This document shows, one piece after another, positions 10,427 through 22,660 of a stretch of 64,000 bases of DNA. A model generated the notes under the pieces. That model had not been told where the DNA came from. It was given only the letters and a program-made list of their open reading frames with translations, and searched no databases. Every line of letters starts with the position of its first letter. The stretch's first letter is position 1. The position numbers and the translations under genes were made by a program. Origin of the DNA: Symbiodinium natans (lineage: Eukaryota > Sar > Dinophyceae > Suessiales > Symbiodiniaceae); assembly GCA_905221605.1 (NCBI GenBank), contig CAJNDS010002371.1, forward strand, positions 174,415 to 238,414, in the 5' to 3' direction.

Positions 10427-11190
10427 ATGAAGGCCCCAAGAGGCAGTCTTTAGGATGTGTAGATTTTGTGACTCAAACATTCTACAGATTCCAAAAAGTG
10501 AAGGCCTCAGCAAGGCGGCTGTTGAATTTTTTTGTTAGGAGTTTATGTGTGTTTTTTTAACAATTCGAAGATATCGAAGAAATGAAGGCCTCAGGAAGGT
10601 GGCTTTTAGTATTTTAAGAATTTTGGTGAAATGAGGACTTTTTCAAAACTCTAAAACTCCTCAAAAAGTTGATGGCCTTAGGAAGGCGGTGGAGCCCCAT
10701 AACTCTTCAAAATTGAAAGAATGAAGGCCTCAAGAGGCGGCTTCAAGATTTTAAGGGCTGGTAGGATCTGAGAATAAAAAATAAAATGCCACAAAAAAAT
10801 GTAAAACTGCTCAAAAGCAGGCCTTAGGAAGTCTGTTTTTAGGAATTTAGAATTGTTTAAGGGCTATTTTTAACAAGTCCAAAAGATTTGAAAAACCCTT
10901 AAACATGAAGGCCTCGGGAAGGCGCTTCTTGTGAGTTCTAAGATTTCTGTAATAATTGAAAGTTTGAATAATCACAAAAACTCAAAACATCTTTAAAAAT
11001 GAAGGCCTCAAGAGGCGGCCTTGACTACTTTAATTCAAAAAATCTCCAAGGTGAAGGGCTCAGGAAGGTGGGCTTTAGGATTTTTAGATCTTTTGACGAT
11101 ATATATATATATATATACATACAAGCGGTTAACAACCCAAAAGACTAAATACAATCCTAAACAATGAAGGCATCAAGAGATCATGATGGC
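10427..11190. repeat. Array of ~10 degenerate units carrying a GGCCT...AGGC hairpin
   Basis: The core ATGAAGGCCTCAAGAGGCGG and variants recur at about 10427, 10499, 10580, 10667, 10720, 10817, 10905, 10999, 11050 and 11163, spaced 50-115 bp in AT-rich filler. Most cores keep a GCCT...AGGC stem, with loop sequences differing (CAAG, CAGGA, CGGGA, TAGGA). The filler is not conserved. Function unknown. Confidence 0.8.
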
Positions 11191-11329
11191 TATCTGCAAG
11201 TCCATACTATCACAATGCAGCACACCGGATAGTATAGCCAATACTTTTTTTACTATACATGACAATATCCCAAATTCCATTTCCTGGTATCTTCCTTCGG
11301 GGGCAAAGCATCAAGAAGGACATGGAGAT

Positions 11330-11890
11330 TCCAAGAGCGCCTGATTGAGTTCCAGTTCCAAGTCCGCGCTGTTTGAGACTTCGGCCAGAACCAGCTCTGG
11401 ATCGTCCTGGCACATGGAGCAAGCCTGGGCCTAGGGGAAGAGTCTGTGCCTTTTGGGGGGCCTACCAGTACTGTAAGAAACTCTCCCCTGAACTTTTCCC
11501 CCCCAACCCACCCCCAAAAGAAAACAGATACTCCAGAATGTGGACTGAATGTCCTCCGAGCAATCTGCGCTCCCATTCCTCTCCTCAAGATCACGTGCAC
11601 GCGAGTGCAGGGCACTGGAAGCCGAAAGCGCTGCTTACTAGTCTAAACGTCATACGTCAATGAAGCAGCTACAAGAGCTGCGCAGCTACAAGAGCTGCTA
11701 CCACCACAAAATTCTTGAGACAGGGCACCACCTGAAAGAATTCCGGTGGGACTCCTAGCTTTGTTGCGATGGGAGTAATGGTGTTCACACTGTCCCGGAT
11801 CAACGTGAGGTTTCGGCCGAACTGAGCGCACAACACAAAATCCAGGCTCCGCATGACCATGACCGTCAGGCTCTTCCAAAGGCCATTGTA
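11330..11890 (-). CDS. Possible minus-strand exons, unknown gene
   Basis: Two stretches look coding on the minus strand. At 11669-11875 the reading includes MRSLDFVLCAQFGRNLTLIR then KLGVPPEFFQVVPCLKNFVV, with regular hydrophobic spacing and no stop. At about 11335-11405 it reads MCQDDPELVLAEVSNSADLE. They are in different frames with non-coding DNA between, as expected for separate exons, but no splice pair is certain. No family is recognised. Could be relics of a broken gene. Confidence 0.3.
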
Positions 11891-12029
11891 GCGTGTGCCT
11901 GTGCAACATCTCCCATTTTATCGTCGGTCTCAGACTAGGGACGAGATATTGCTCATGTCAGCACCGTAAACCTAAACCCTGAGACTTGGGCCAGCGAGAG
12001 TTTACGACATGCGGGTTTCGAGGTTGAAC

Positions 12030-12085
12030 ATTGGTTGGATGGGTTTTGGGTTTAGGGCTTAAGGTTTAGGGTGGGTTGGGGTTTG
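12030..12085. repeat. Telomere-like GGGTTTAGGG tract
   Basis: Degenerate TTTAGGG/GGGTTTT words in the interior of the sequence. A similar tract lies at 12958-13010. Region 12090-12950 holds only weak ORFs (a 62-residue minus-strand frame at 12066-12254 has some coding character). Confidence 0.6.
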
Positions 12086-12957
12086 GGAGAAGCATTATTT
12101 GACTCTGGGCGTCCAACAAGCTCCAAAAAAAGCCGACAGTCGCAACTGGAGGTGATCGAGCAAACCCGTAGCCCTCCAAAAATAGGCCTAGGGCTGGAAG
12201 CAGGTCGACATGACCGTGTTTAAACCCAACGTAGGTTTTACATCTACATAACAATATACTTGAGGCCCAGTGGAACCCTAAACCCTAGAAACCCAATCGC
12301 CTCCGCTCCAGCCAGCCACAAGAAAAAGAACAAGCAGCGGCAGCTGCTTGGAGGTTCATGGGTAGCTATCATGGGCTTAAAAGTCTACAGTATGGAATGT
12401 TATGTACCCACGAACCTCCAAGTACCCCTCACAACGCTCCCACACTGCCCGTAACCTACATATGGCATCTGACGCAAAAAGCATTCTAGAACGCGAACTT
12501 TCAGTAAAGACGTGTCCACAAGTGACCCACTTTTTTGTGCAGACTTCTGTCACAGTCTCTATTCATGGCCTTAGGATGGGTTGCGGAGTGGGCGGTGACA
12601 GTTCCTTCGAGATGCGCACAGGCCAAAGTCATTGATATTTGATATGTTCAGCATTTCTGCTTTGCACATAGCATGACTCATGACATAAAAAGGCTTGACA
12701 CTTCCGAAGGGACGATCAAGAGGTCACCAAGGTACTAGGTACGCTCAGAATTTTCGGCCCCAAACTTTATCAATGTCTCTTGAACAAGAGAAGCTTGCAG
12801 CTGCTTTTCAAGCATGGACCAGATTCGCTTTGTCTTTCGCGCTTCGCAAAACCTTGGGGGACTTTGAGCGGGGAAACCAGGTGACCTAAACAGCATGGAC
12901 CCACCAGGCTAGGGTTGCGCCTTCAGCTTCGCGACCGCAAGAAGAAAGCATTGCCTT

Positions 12958-13010
12958 AGTGTAGGGTTTTGGGTTTTAGGGTTTTAGGGCTTTAGGGTTT
13001 AGGGGGATCA
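12958..13010. repeat. Telomere-like TTTAGGG tract
   Basis: About seven degenerate copies of TTTTAGGG/TTTAGGG in one orientation. Confidence 0.7.
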
Positions 13011-13014
13011 GAGC

Positions 13015-13300
13015 AATAGACAGAAACTGGACAGAATTAACAGTCGCATCTTGAAACCAACTTTGGATAAAACTGTGGTGTCCCAAAGGCCAACCTAGGT
13101 GCTTCCCCGGCACGGGCGAGATCATATGCCAAGACATCCCCGCCCCCATCTCCGATGAGACGCACTGCTTCATCGACCACATCTTCGTGGTTGCACATGT
13201 GATGGCCTTTCCTAGAGCAAAAGAACGTTTAAACGAGGACCCTAATTCCTGTGTTGCCTTGATGTGAATATCCGCCCCTACAGCCTCCTGTGTTTCGAGT
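13015..13300 (-). CDS. Possible minus-strand exon, unknown
   Basis: A stop-free minus-strand frame of about 95 residues reads GADIHIKATQELGSSFKRSF and GAGMSWHMISPVPGKHLGWP. Composition is protein-like. It has no recognised domain, no clear start and no supporting neighbour. It may be a chance ORF or an exon of the same unknown gene as 11.3-11.9 kb. Confidence 0.25.
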
Positions 13301-13394
13301 ATCCAGGAGGCACGCCCGTCATCGCCCGTCAGCCCTGTCAAAGTCAGTAAACAAAGAGAGCAACCTTTGCAGTCCTTTGAGGCGTTTTATGGTA

Positions 13395-13730
13395 AGAGTG
13401 TTTTTTTGTTGTGGAGGCTTTTTTTTGCTGTGGAGGCCAGGCGCTTTTTTTGCTGTGGAGGCTGGGAGAATTTTTCTGTTTTGCTGTGGAGTTCGTTCTT
13501 TGTGCTGTGGCGACCGGGCTTGGGCGCGTTCTCTTTTGGCCGTGGAGACCGGGCGCGTTTTGTTGCTGTGGAGGCTCGGCGCGTTTTTGTTTGCTGTGGC
13601 GACCGGGCTTGCGGATGCCGAGCTTGTTTCTCTGGGTTGCCTTAACCAAAAAAGGCCTCCACAGCAAAACAAGACGGGCGCGTGTTTTTGTTGCGGAGGT
13701 CGGGCTTGTTTAATGGGTCGCCTTACCAAA
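13395..13730. repeat. Minisatellite of GCTGTGGAGGC units
   Basis: About ten units of 25-35 bp: T-run, GCTGTGGAGGC, CGGGCGCG. The block ends in GCTTGTTT...GGTYGCCTTAACCAAAAA, and one unit near 13657-13672 is inverted. A related block with the same terminal word is at 24.28-24.43 kb, so this is a dispersed family. Confidence 0.85.
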
Positions 13731-13989
13731 AAAACCGCGTTTTCTTGGGGGGGTTGCCGTTGTTTCGCTGGTTCGCGGCGGGGGGGGGGGGGGGGGGCGG
13801 GGGGGTGGCGGGGGGGCCGTGCCTTGGACGTTTAACGTCTATTCTGCGCATGCTTTGTTTTCTTGAATTCTTCAAACCTCTCTGGGATTGGGTTCTCGTT
13901 TGGCGCTGCAACGCGGAAGGCGTTCTATCGGATCGTTTTTCTCTAAGTTGTCCACGGGGAAACTGTTTTTCCTCTTATTTTCAGAAGCG

Positions 13990-14480
13990 GGGGGGTTGGG
14001 GCGGGTGCAGTCCCCCCAATCTCCAAAGACGGTGCTGGCATGGTCGGTGTTTAAAAAGGAGTCCTGTAGTTTTGAAGCAAGCTTGCACGGCTCACAAAAG
14101 CGGTGGGGTTGGGGCGGGGGGGGGGGGCAACCCCCCCCATTTGCCAACACGATGTTCGCATGATGGGTTTCAACAATGACCGTCAACTTTGACACAAGCT
14201 TGCACGGCTTAAAAAAGCGGGCGGGGGGGGGGGGGGGGTGGGGGGGCGCAGCGCCCCAGAAGCTTTCCAAGGATGAAAATGCGCCCCCCCCCCCCATATG
14301 CAAACACAATGCTCGCATGATGGGCTTCAAAAAAACTCATAGGCCTTGAAGCAAGCTTGCACAGCTTAAAAGGCAGGGGGGTTGGGGGCGCAGCCCATTT
14401 GCAGACGCAGTGCTTGCATGATTGGTTGTGATAAATGATATGCTCTGAAGCAAGCTTGCGCGGCTAAAAAAAGTGGGGGG

Positions 14481-14515
<35 letters not shown>

Positions 14516-14680
14516 GCCGCCCCCATTTGCAAACACAATGCTCATATGATGGGCTTCAAAATGATTCATACGCTTTGAAAAATTTGCCCACACAACGCTC
14601 GCATGTTGGCTTTAAAAGAGATTCATACGCTTTTGACGTGAAAGAAGCTTGCATTTCTTAAATCGCAAGCTTGCACGCCT
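13990..14680. repeat. Tandem repeat with AAGCAAGCTTGCACGG and G/C runs
   Basis: Units of about 100-160 bp contain GCAAGCTTGCACGGCT (palindromic HindIII core) at about 14078, 14195, 14352, 14451 and 14666. Each is followed by a long G run, then CCCCATTTGCAAACACAATG and CTCGCATGATGGGCTTCA. Length differences come from the homopolymers (up to ~35 G at 14478-14512). A lone inverted copy occurs at 52937-52995. Confidence 0.85.
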
Positions 14681-14684
14681 TAAC

Positions 14685-15416
<732 letters not shown>

Positions 15417-15428
15417 TTGTCAGTAGTA

Positions 15429-15658
15429 CTGTGGGTGGACAAAATCTTGCACCGCTTTTCAGACACGCCTTTTTGTGTTCCCCGTGCCCCTTTTTAACAT
15501 TGGCTGTGAAAAGCTAGCGGCCGGATTTGCTCCAATGGCCGAAATCTTGCACCGCTCAAGTAGTCCCAGCCGCCAATGTTAAGCAGGGGGTGCGGGGTTT
15601 GATGCCCCAATCGTTTGACGTATGCATGTACAGGCGGTGCAAGATCGTCCATCCACCG
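15429..15658 (+). mobile_element. MITE copy 1
   Basis: A 230 bp element with ~27 bp terminal inverted repeats (CTGTGGGTGGACAAAATCTT at the left, mirrored at the right). The two halves match imperfectly along most of their length, so it can fold back. Left flank is GTA microsatellite, right flank unique sequence. No ORF, so non-autonomous. Confidence 0.8.
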
Positions 15659-15867
15659 AAGGGCAGAAGTGTTTTTGCATAAGTTGATAGCGCATACCCA
15701 TCCTTTTCTACGGCGCCTGGACTCGGGACACGACACAGCATTCCATCTACACTCAACGCTAGAGTCAAGTCAATACTGCCAAAATGCGGAAAATCTAGCA
15801 TTTTGCTGTTCCGGACATTAAGACGCCAGTAAAAAATTGAATTTCCTATCAAAGCAACAAATGCAGT
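15659..15867. other. Spacer with partial copy of foldback core
   Basis: At 15771-15850 lies a diverged copy of the core found in the next element (GCCAAAATGC...GCATTTTGCTGTTC), without its tandem-repeat arms. Confidence 0.5.
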
Positions 15868-16107
15868 GCAAAATGACCGTCAACACTCAGTCAACACTCA
15901 GTCAACACTACAGTCAACACTACAGTCAACACTGCCAAAATGCTGGAAAATCCAGCATTTTGCTGTTCTGGACATTCAGAAGCTAAAAAAACCTACAATT
16001 TCCTTTAAAACGAGTGAATTGTGGAATCTGCTGTTTTTCCAGGGTTTCGTAGTGTTGACTGTAGCGTTGACTGTAGTGTTGACTGAGTGTTGACTGTCAT
16101 TTTGCAC
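15868..16107. mobile_element. 240 bp foldback element with CAGTCAACACTA arms
   Basis: Left arm GTGCAAAATGAC then CAGTCAACACT repeats. The right arm is its inverse, GTTGACTG repeats then GTCATTTTGCAC. The centre has a separate hairpin AAATGCTGG...CCAGCATTT. No ORF. Arms made of short tandem repeats are typical of Foldback-type elements. Confidence 0.75.
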
Positions 16108-16243
16108 GTATTTGAAGCACCTTGGGAGTGCAAAACTGCATCCCAGCAAAGTTAAAGTCGTTGAAGCCAGAGAAACGACCCAGAAAGCCATGGCTAGTCA
16201 CTCACGCTCGTAGAAGATACCAGGCAACATTCGCCGAAAGGGA

Positions 16244-17068
<825 letters not shown>

Positions 17069-17298
17069 CGGTGGATGGACGAAATCTTGCACCGCCTCTA
17101 TATGCGTGCTTCAAACGATTTGAGGCATCAAGCCCCGCGCCCCCTGCTTAACATTGGCGGCTAGGACTACTTGAGCGGTGCAAGATTTCGGCCATTGGAG
17201 CAAATCCGGCCGGAGCTTTTCAGCCAATGTTAAAAAGGGGGCACGGGGATCACAAAAAAGATGTTTCTGAAAAGCGGTGCAAGATTTTGTCCATCCAC

Positions 17299-17300
<2 letters not shown>
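17069..17300 (-). mobile_element. MITE copy 3 (inverted)
   Basis: A 232 bp member of the same family in the opposite orientation, with terminal CGGTGGATGGAC / GTCCATCCACAG. Microsatellite lies on both sides, and the flanking TA would fit a TA target duplication but cannot be proved in a repeat. Confidence 0.85.
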
Positions 17301-17368
<68 letters not shown>

Positions 17369-17387
17369 AAAGTAATAGTAGTGGTAA

Positions 17388-17442
<55 letters not shown>

Positions 17443-17458
17443 TGTAGTAGTTGTAGTC

Positions 17459-17505
<47 letters not shown>

Positions 17506-17557
17506 CGTAATAGTCGTAGTGGTAGTGGTAGTGGCAGTGGCAGTGGTAGTGGTAGTG

Positions 17558-17613
<56 letters not shown>

Positions 17614-17680
17614 CGTCGTCGTCGTACTAGTACTAGTACTAGTACTAGTAGTAGTAGCAGTAGTAGTAGTAGTAGTAGTC

Positions 17681-17714
<34 letters not shown>

Positions 17715-17757
17715 GAGTAGTAGTAGGAGTAGTAACTTAGTAGTAGTAGTTGTCGTA

Positions 17758-17824
<67 letters not shown>

Positions 17825-17858
17825 CGGTAAAAGTAATAGTAGTAGTAGTAGTAGTAGC

Positions 17859-17898
<40 letters not shown>
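17301..17898. repeat. Compound (GTA)n array, block 2
   Basis: Repeats the variant-block order of 16476-17068, showing duplication of array plus MITE as an ~830 bp unit. Confidence 0.95.
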
Positions 17899-18128
17899 CG
17901 GTGGATGGACGAAATCTTGCACCGCCTCTATATGCGCGCTTCAAACGATTTGAGGCATCAAGCCCCGCGCCCCCTGCTTAACATTGGCGGCTAGGACTAC
18001 TTGAGCGGTGCAAGATTTCGGCCATTGGAGCAAATCCGGCCGGAGCTTTTCAGCCAATGTTAAAAAGGGGGCACGGGGATCACAAAAAAGATGTTTCTGA
18101 CAAGCGGTGCAAGATTTTGTCCATCCAC

Positions 18129-18130
<2 letters not shown>
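17899..18130 (-). mobile_element. MITE copy 4 (inverted)
   Basis: Almost identical to copy 3, as expected if both derive from one duplication of the ~830 bp unit. Confidence 0.85.
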
Positions 18131-18210
<80 letters not shown>

Positions 18211-18378
18211 AAAGTAGTACTAGTGGTAAAAGAAGAAGAAGTAGTAGTAGTAGTAGTAGTAGTTGTTGTTGTTGTAGTCGTAGTCGCAGTCGCAGTCGCA
18301 GTCGTAGTGGTAGTGGTAGTGGTAGTGGTAGTGGTAATGGTAGTGGTAGTGGTGGTGGTAGTGGTAGTGGTAGTGGAA

Positions 18379-18425
<47 letters not shown>

Positions 18426-18536
18426 TGTTGTTGTAGTCGTAGTCGCAGTCGCAGTCGCAGTCGTAGTGGTAGTGGTAGTGGTAGTGGTAATGGTAGTGGT
18501 AGTGGTAGCGGTAGTGGTAGTGGAAGTGGTAGTAGC

Positions 18537-18594
<58 letters not shown>

Positions 18595-18608
18595 AGCAGC
18601 AGTAAAAG

Positions 18609-18677
<69 letters not shown>

Positions 18678-18726
18678 ATAGTAGTAGTAGTAATAGTAGT
18701 AGTAGTAGTAGTAGTAGCAGCAGCAG

Positions 18727-18772
<46 letters not shown>

Positions 18773-18779
18773 CGTTGTC

Positions 18780-18866
<87 letters not shown>
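18131..18866. repeat. Compound (GTA)n array, block 3
   Basis: GTA repeats with two tandem copies of a subarray (GTTGTTGTAGTCGTAGTCGC followed by GTGGTA units) at about 18260 and 18422. Its order differs from blocks 1 and 2. Confidence 0.95.
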
Positions 18867-18867
<1 letters not shown>

Positions 18868-18888
18868 GTGCGGCACGCGTATTTGACG

Positions 18889-19911
18889 ATGCGTCCGTCG
18901 GCATGTGAAGGTCAGTTTTCACCGGCAAAAACAGAGTTTCTGGCCAGAGCGCTCATTTCCCAACCACGCCGGGAATTATGTGAGTTTTCTTGCAACTTGC
19001 AGCCTTCGACCTCCGACCGTGTCTTCGCTGTTTTCATGCTCGAACGCCAAGAGAACACCATGCTGAAGCAACACACACATCGACGCCGTGTGTGTGGGCA
19101 GCCGGGTCACCGGCAAGGGACATGCTCTAGCTACGCCGGTCGGCTCATCAGGGAGCTGCAGCGGAAAGCGCAGCGGCAATCGCCTGCGGCCCCGCAGCAG
19201 CAGCTTCGTCGCCCGCGCAAAAGCGGGGAGAGACGAGGAGGCGCCAGGCTGCTGTACACAGGAAAGACGTGCGGAAGCCATGCGTGAAACGGGCAGACAT
19301 CGAATCTGAACGTGAGATCTTGAAAGATGTGGACAAATGTTACGAAGAACTGGCGAAGGCTGGTGTCACGGAAAGACCAAAGAGCTGCAGCCACTGCAAG
19401 TCCGACCAAGTGAAGCCGAGCAGTACGAAGCAGGACAAAGGCGGGGCTTCGCTTCGTTTCCTGTGGCAAATGCCACAGGTACACCAACTACGCGCGGTAT
19501 TCTCCTTTCCGGCATTGCAGAGCAACGCCAGCAGAGATCTACGAGTTCCTTACAGTGTACACCCGACAGAGTTTGCTCAAGAGACCGACAGCCATGGATC
19601 TAAATCACATTCTTGGCTGGGGCAGGACAAAACTGGGCAACATGATCAATGTGTGTTTGAAGTCGGAGTGTCTCGTTGGTGTCTCAAGCAACAGGAAGCG
19701 GATTCTCCAGAATGACACCGAAGTTGATGCGCATGCGCTGAAACGTTTTTATGTGTCAGGCAAGAATCCGCACTTTCAGCATCTTCAGAAGATATATGGC
19801 GCACAGCCGGGACCACAAGTATTCCAGTGCCACGTACGGCTGGCTGGCATTTGCGTCCGTGGGGGCAAGCCCCACCACCACCGGATCCCTGCAGGTCTTT
19901 TTTTGGTTTGA
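18889..19911 (+). pseudogene. Broken transposase-like gene, possibly Merlin/IS1595 type
   Basis: Plus-strand coding sense passes through at least two frames. 18889-19287 includes CGQPGHRQGTC, a zinc-knuckle-like motif. 19269-19450 reads SCSHCKSDQVKPSS. 19441-19911 reads SCGKCHRYTNYARYSPFRHC then RATPAEIYEFLTVYTRQSLL and FQCHVRLAGICVRGGKP, ending at a stop at 19909-19911. Paired CxxC motifs followed by a helix-turn-helix-like stretch resemble the N-terminus of ISXO2/IS1595-like transposases, which eukaryotic Merlin elements share. The break near 19445 is a one-base shift. The DDE catalytic part is not visible, so the copy is 3'-truncated. Family assignment is tentative. Confidence 0.4.
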
Positions 19912-20139
19912 AATTCGTTCTTCTCCTTCAACTTCTCACTCCAAAAGTCAACCCGAAACCCAGCTTCAAGCGCAAGCCCAAAACTCCTCTACCCTTGAAC
20001 CCAAAACCCCACAGCCCGAAGCTTCACGTGGAGGGCCAAAAGCCCTGCACGGTAAACCCTAAAATTTTTCCCACCCCTTCCCCAACAGCCCCAAGCCCCC
20101 CCCACCCCCCCAGCCAAGCCAAGCCAAAGCCAATTTTAA

Positions 20140-20365
20140 TCACAAATTGTTCGCGCAAGGCCCTCATGGGAAATCGAAGGCCCTCATGCGAGATCGAAGA
20201 CCCTCCTCATAAGAAACCCAAGGCCTTCATGGGAAATCGAAGACCCTCATAAAACAAAAAAGCCACGGCCCTCATGGGAAATCGAAGACCCTCTTTTATT
20301 ATCCAAGTCCCTCATGGGAAATCGAAGACCGTGATAAAAAGTCCAAGGCCCTCATGACGAAAAAA
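20140..20365. repeat. CCCTCATGGGAAATCGAAG repeats
   Basis: About eight copies of a ~20-37 bp unit, CCTCATGGGAAATCGAAG plus a variable AT spacer. Not recognised elsewhere in the window. Confidence 0.85.
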
Positions 20366-20499
20366 CGAATGAAGCATGCGTTCCCGTCGCCGTTGGGAAT
20401 TGGCAGAGTGTAGCATAGCATTGCAATGCATGTGCAGGAAATACTGTAAATAGCAGCGTTTTCGGCTGTTGACACAACATGGGAAGGGGGAAATGAAGG

Positions 20500-20603
20500 A
20501 AAACCGTCGTAGTCGTCGTAGTAGTCGTCGTAGTAGTAGTAGTAGTAGTAGTAGTAGTAATAATAGTAGTAGTAGTAGTAGTAGCAGTAATAATAATAAG
20601 AAG

Positions 20604-20698
<95 letters not shown>

Positions 20699-20735
20699 TA
20701 ATAATAGTAATAATAATAATAACAATAACGATAAC
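20500..20735. repeat. (GTA)n and (TAA)n microsatellite
   Basis: CGTAGT and GTA repeats give way to ~120 bp of AAT repeats directly abutting the 5' LTR at 20741. Confidence 0.95.
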
Positions 20736-20740
20736 AATAG

Positions 20741-20976
20741 TGAAAGCGGCTGCGCTTGTATGATGTAGAGACACCCCTCGCTTGTGGACACTCTCAAGGT
20801 AGCTCTGAGCTAGTCTAACCGCAGCCATAGTGCACGTTAACGTACCTGCAGCTGCGCAGCAAGGTTTAGCGAGCTCTTGAGCACCGATCCAATCGGGATC
20901 GCACTGGACTGGGATATCCGTGATTTGCGTGGTTGCAAGCGAAACAACCGGCTGACCGAGCGACTGCGCTAGGCCA
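20741..20976 (+). repeat. 5' LTR, internally deleted
   Basis: 236 bp. Matches the 3' LTR at both ends but lacks its central ~135-160 bp. Shared words include GTGCACGTTAACGTACCTGC and ATCCAATCGGGATCGCACTG. Confidence 0.75.
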
Positions 20977-21111
20977 AGTTGTGAGCAAGCAGCTAGCTTT
21001 GGACGTTTCCCCCAGGGTCCACTGGACCTTCGTCTAGTTGGGGGCTGTTCTGGGAACCTCCGGCCCAAGGCCTAGAGGCGCGGGGGGGGTGCCTCGCCGA
21101 GTGGCCAAGCT

Positions 21112-22110
21112 ATGACTTCAGGCGAGAAGGAACAGGTGGCATGGGAGGCGAGACAAGCGTTATGGCAGCTTTCTTCAGGGGTTGTCACTGATACCACGTC
21201 GGAAGCAGCAGAGCTCTATCACCGAGTGGAGCCACTCGTGTTTGGTTCAGCTCATACGGAGGGATGCAACCTCCTCCGGCGCCGCCCGGCTGTTGCTAAG
21301 AGCCGCGGAAGTCGCGTGGAGTTGACTCGCGAAGCCATCGAAGGGATTGAGGCCGGAGCCTCGCTCTCCGAGTTGAAGACCTCGTTTTTAAGCGCTATGA
21401 GGACCCAGATGTGGAGACGCTAGACGAGTAAGAGGTCCGACTTGACTTGGGCAAGGAGTCGAGATGGCGCGAGTCGACTGCCGCGATGGCAAAAGTTTGC
21501 GACCGACGCGAAGTCCCAAGCAGGTGGACTGGACCATGTGCTCCGCGGTATTGGCGCAGGTATCTCAAGTCTCCTTCGAAGCCGGAAGCTGAACCCGCGG
21601 CGATTTATTACCGCTGCGACGGAGCCGTTCGCGCTTAATTACAAGGATCTTGGTGGCACCGATCGTGTTCAAGCACGCTTGCAATCCTTGCGTGGGAAGG
21701 CCGAGAATGCTCTCGATGCCCGGAGTTTGCCTCCAGCAGTCCGATTTTCACAGGACTGGTTGTGGGAGAATTGAAGTCTGGTGTCCCCATCTCGTTTCCG
21801 TCGCGGCGATGCTGACACCCCTCCTGCTGCCGGCAGCACCCACCGAGGACGAGGCATGAGTCGCGCACGCGAAACTTCCATACGCCCCTCCGGCGGCGAG
21901 ACCGCCAAACACGGCTATCCTTCAGGAGATGCGATAGCAGAGGGAGCAGGATGCACGAGACCGAGCCGCGGAACTCAAATCCCCGCGAAGCGAGAAATCA
22001 GTATTCACGTTTAACCTGAAGGACGACTTGCCCATTTTTGGGAATGGTGACACTGACCTTGATCGCCATCTGGAGTCCTTCCAGGACGCGTGCCTGGTGT
22101 GAAGCCAAGT
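21112..22110 (+). pseudogene. gag-like remains
   Basis: An ATG at 21112 opens a 103-residue frame (MTSGEKEQVAWEARQALWQL) that stops at 21423. Coding-like sense resumes in other frames, including TFNLKDDLPIFGNGDTDLDR and HLESFQDACLV at about 22007-22100, a pattern like the start of a retrotransposon capsid region. Several stops and shifts make it non-functional. Capsid identity is an inference from position and wording. Confidence 0.45.
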
Positions 22111-22159
22111 AACAACTGGTCGGGGGAAAGCAACTGGGGCAGTCCTGCGTTTCGTGTGT

Positions 22160-22660
22160 ACAGTGGTCAAAACAAGAAGGCTAGGGCGGTTATTGACTAT
22201 CGGAGCGACTATCGTAGGGTTTCAAGTCACGATGTGGGCGACTTTTTTGTGACGCCGGACTCCACGTCCGTGAAACGTGCCTCAACCGGGAAGCGGCGGT
22301 ATTCCACTGACTGGGGATGGGGTTTCAGGGTTTAACCAGATTGACAACTCCCTGTTTGCTCAGAAGGTGTTGGCGGTTGTGAGTTTGAGCGGCAAGCACC
22401 TTCCCCGATCCCTTGGGTTTGGTCCTACCAACGGCCCTGACTTCCCTCGCTTCGGTTTGACACGTTTGCGCAAGCTTTTCCGTACCTGGTTTCTGTTTAT
22501 TGACGATGTGCTTGTAGCCACAGGGACCGGGGATTTCCCGAGTAAGGTTTCAGAGGATGAAGTGAGCCGGGCCCTGAAGGCCGTGAGTGACCGCGGACAG
22601 TCTGCGGAGTTAGAGCCCAGAATTGAAGCTCCTGCCCTTGATGAGGTTAGAAGGCAGTGA
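22160..22660 (+). pseudogene. Reverse transcriptase fragment of LTR element
   Basis: Reads KKARAVIDYRSDYRRVSSHD, then after a frame change near 22310 SGFNQIDNSLFAQKVLAVVS, GFGPTNGPDFPRF and FRTWFLFIDDVLVATG. These correspond to the conserved Ty3-type RT order: RxVIDYR, SGFxQI, FGxTNxPxxFQ and the catalytic FIDD (YxDD) box. Only ~150 residues survive. RNase H and integrase are not recognised downstream. Confidence 0.7.
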
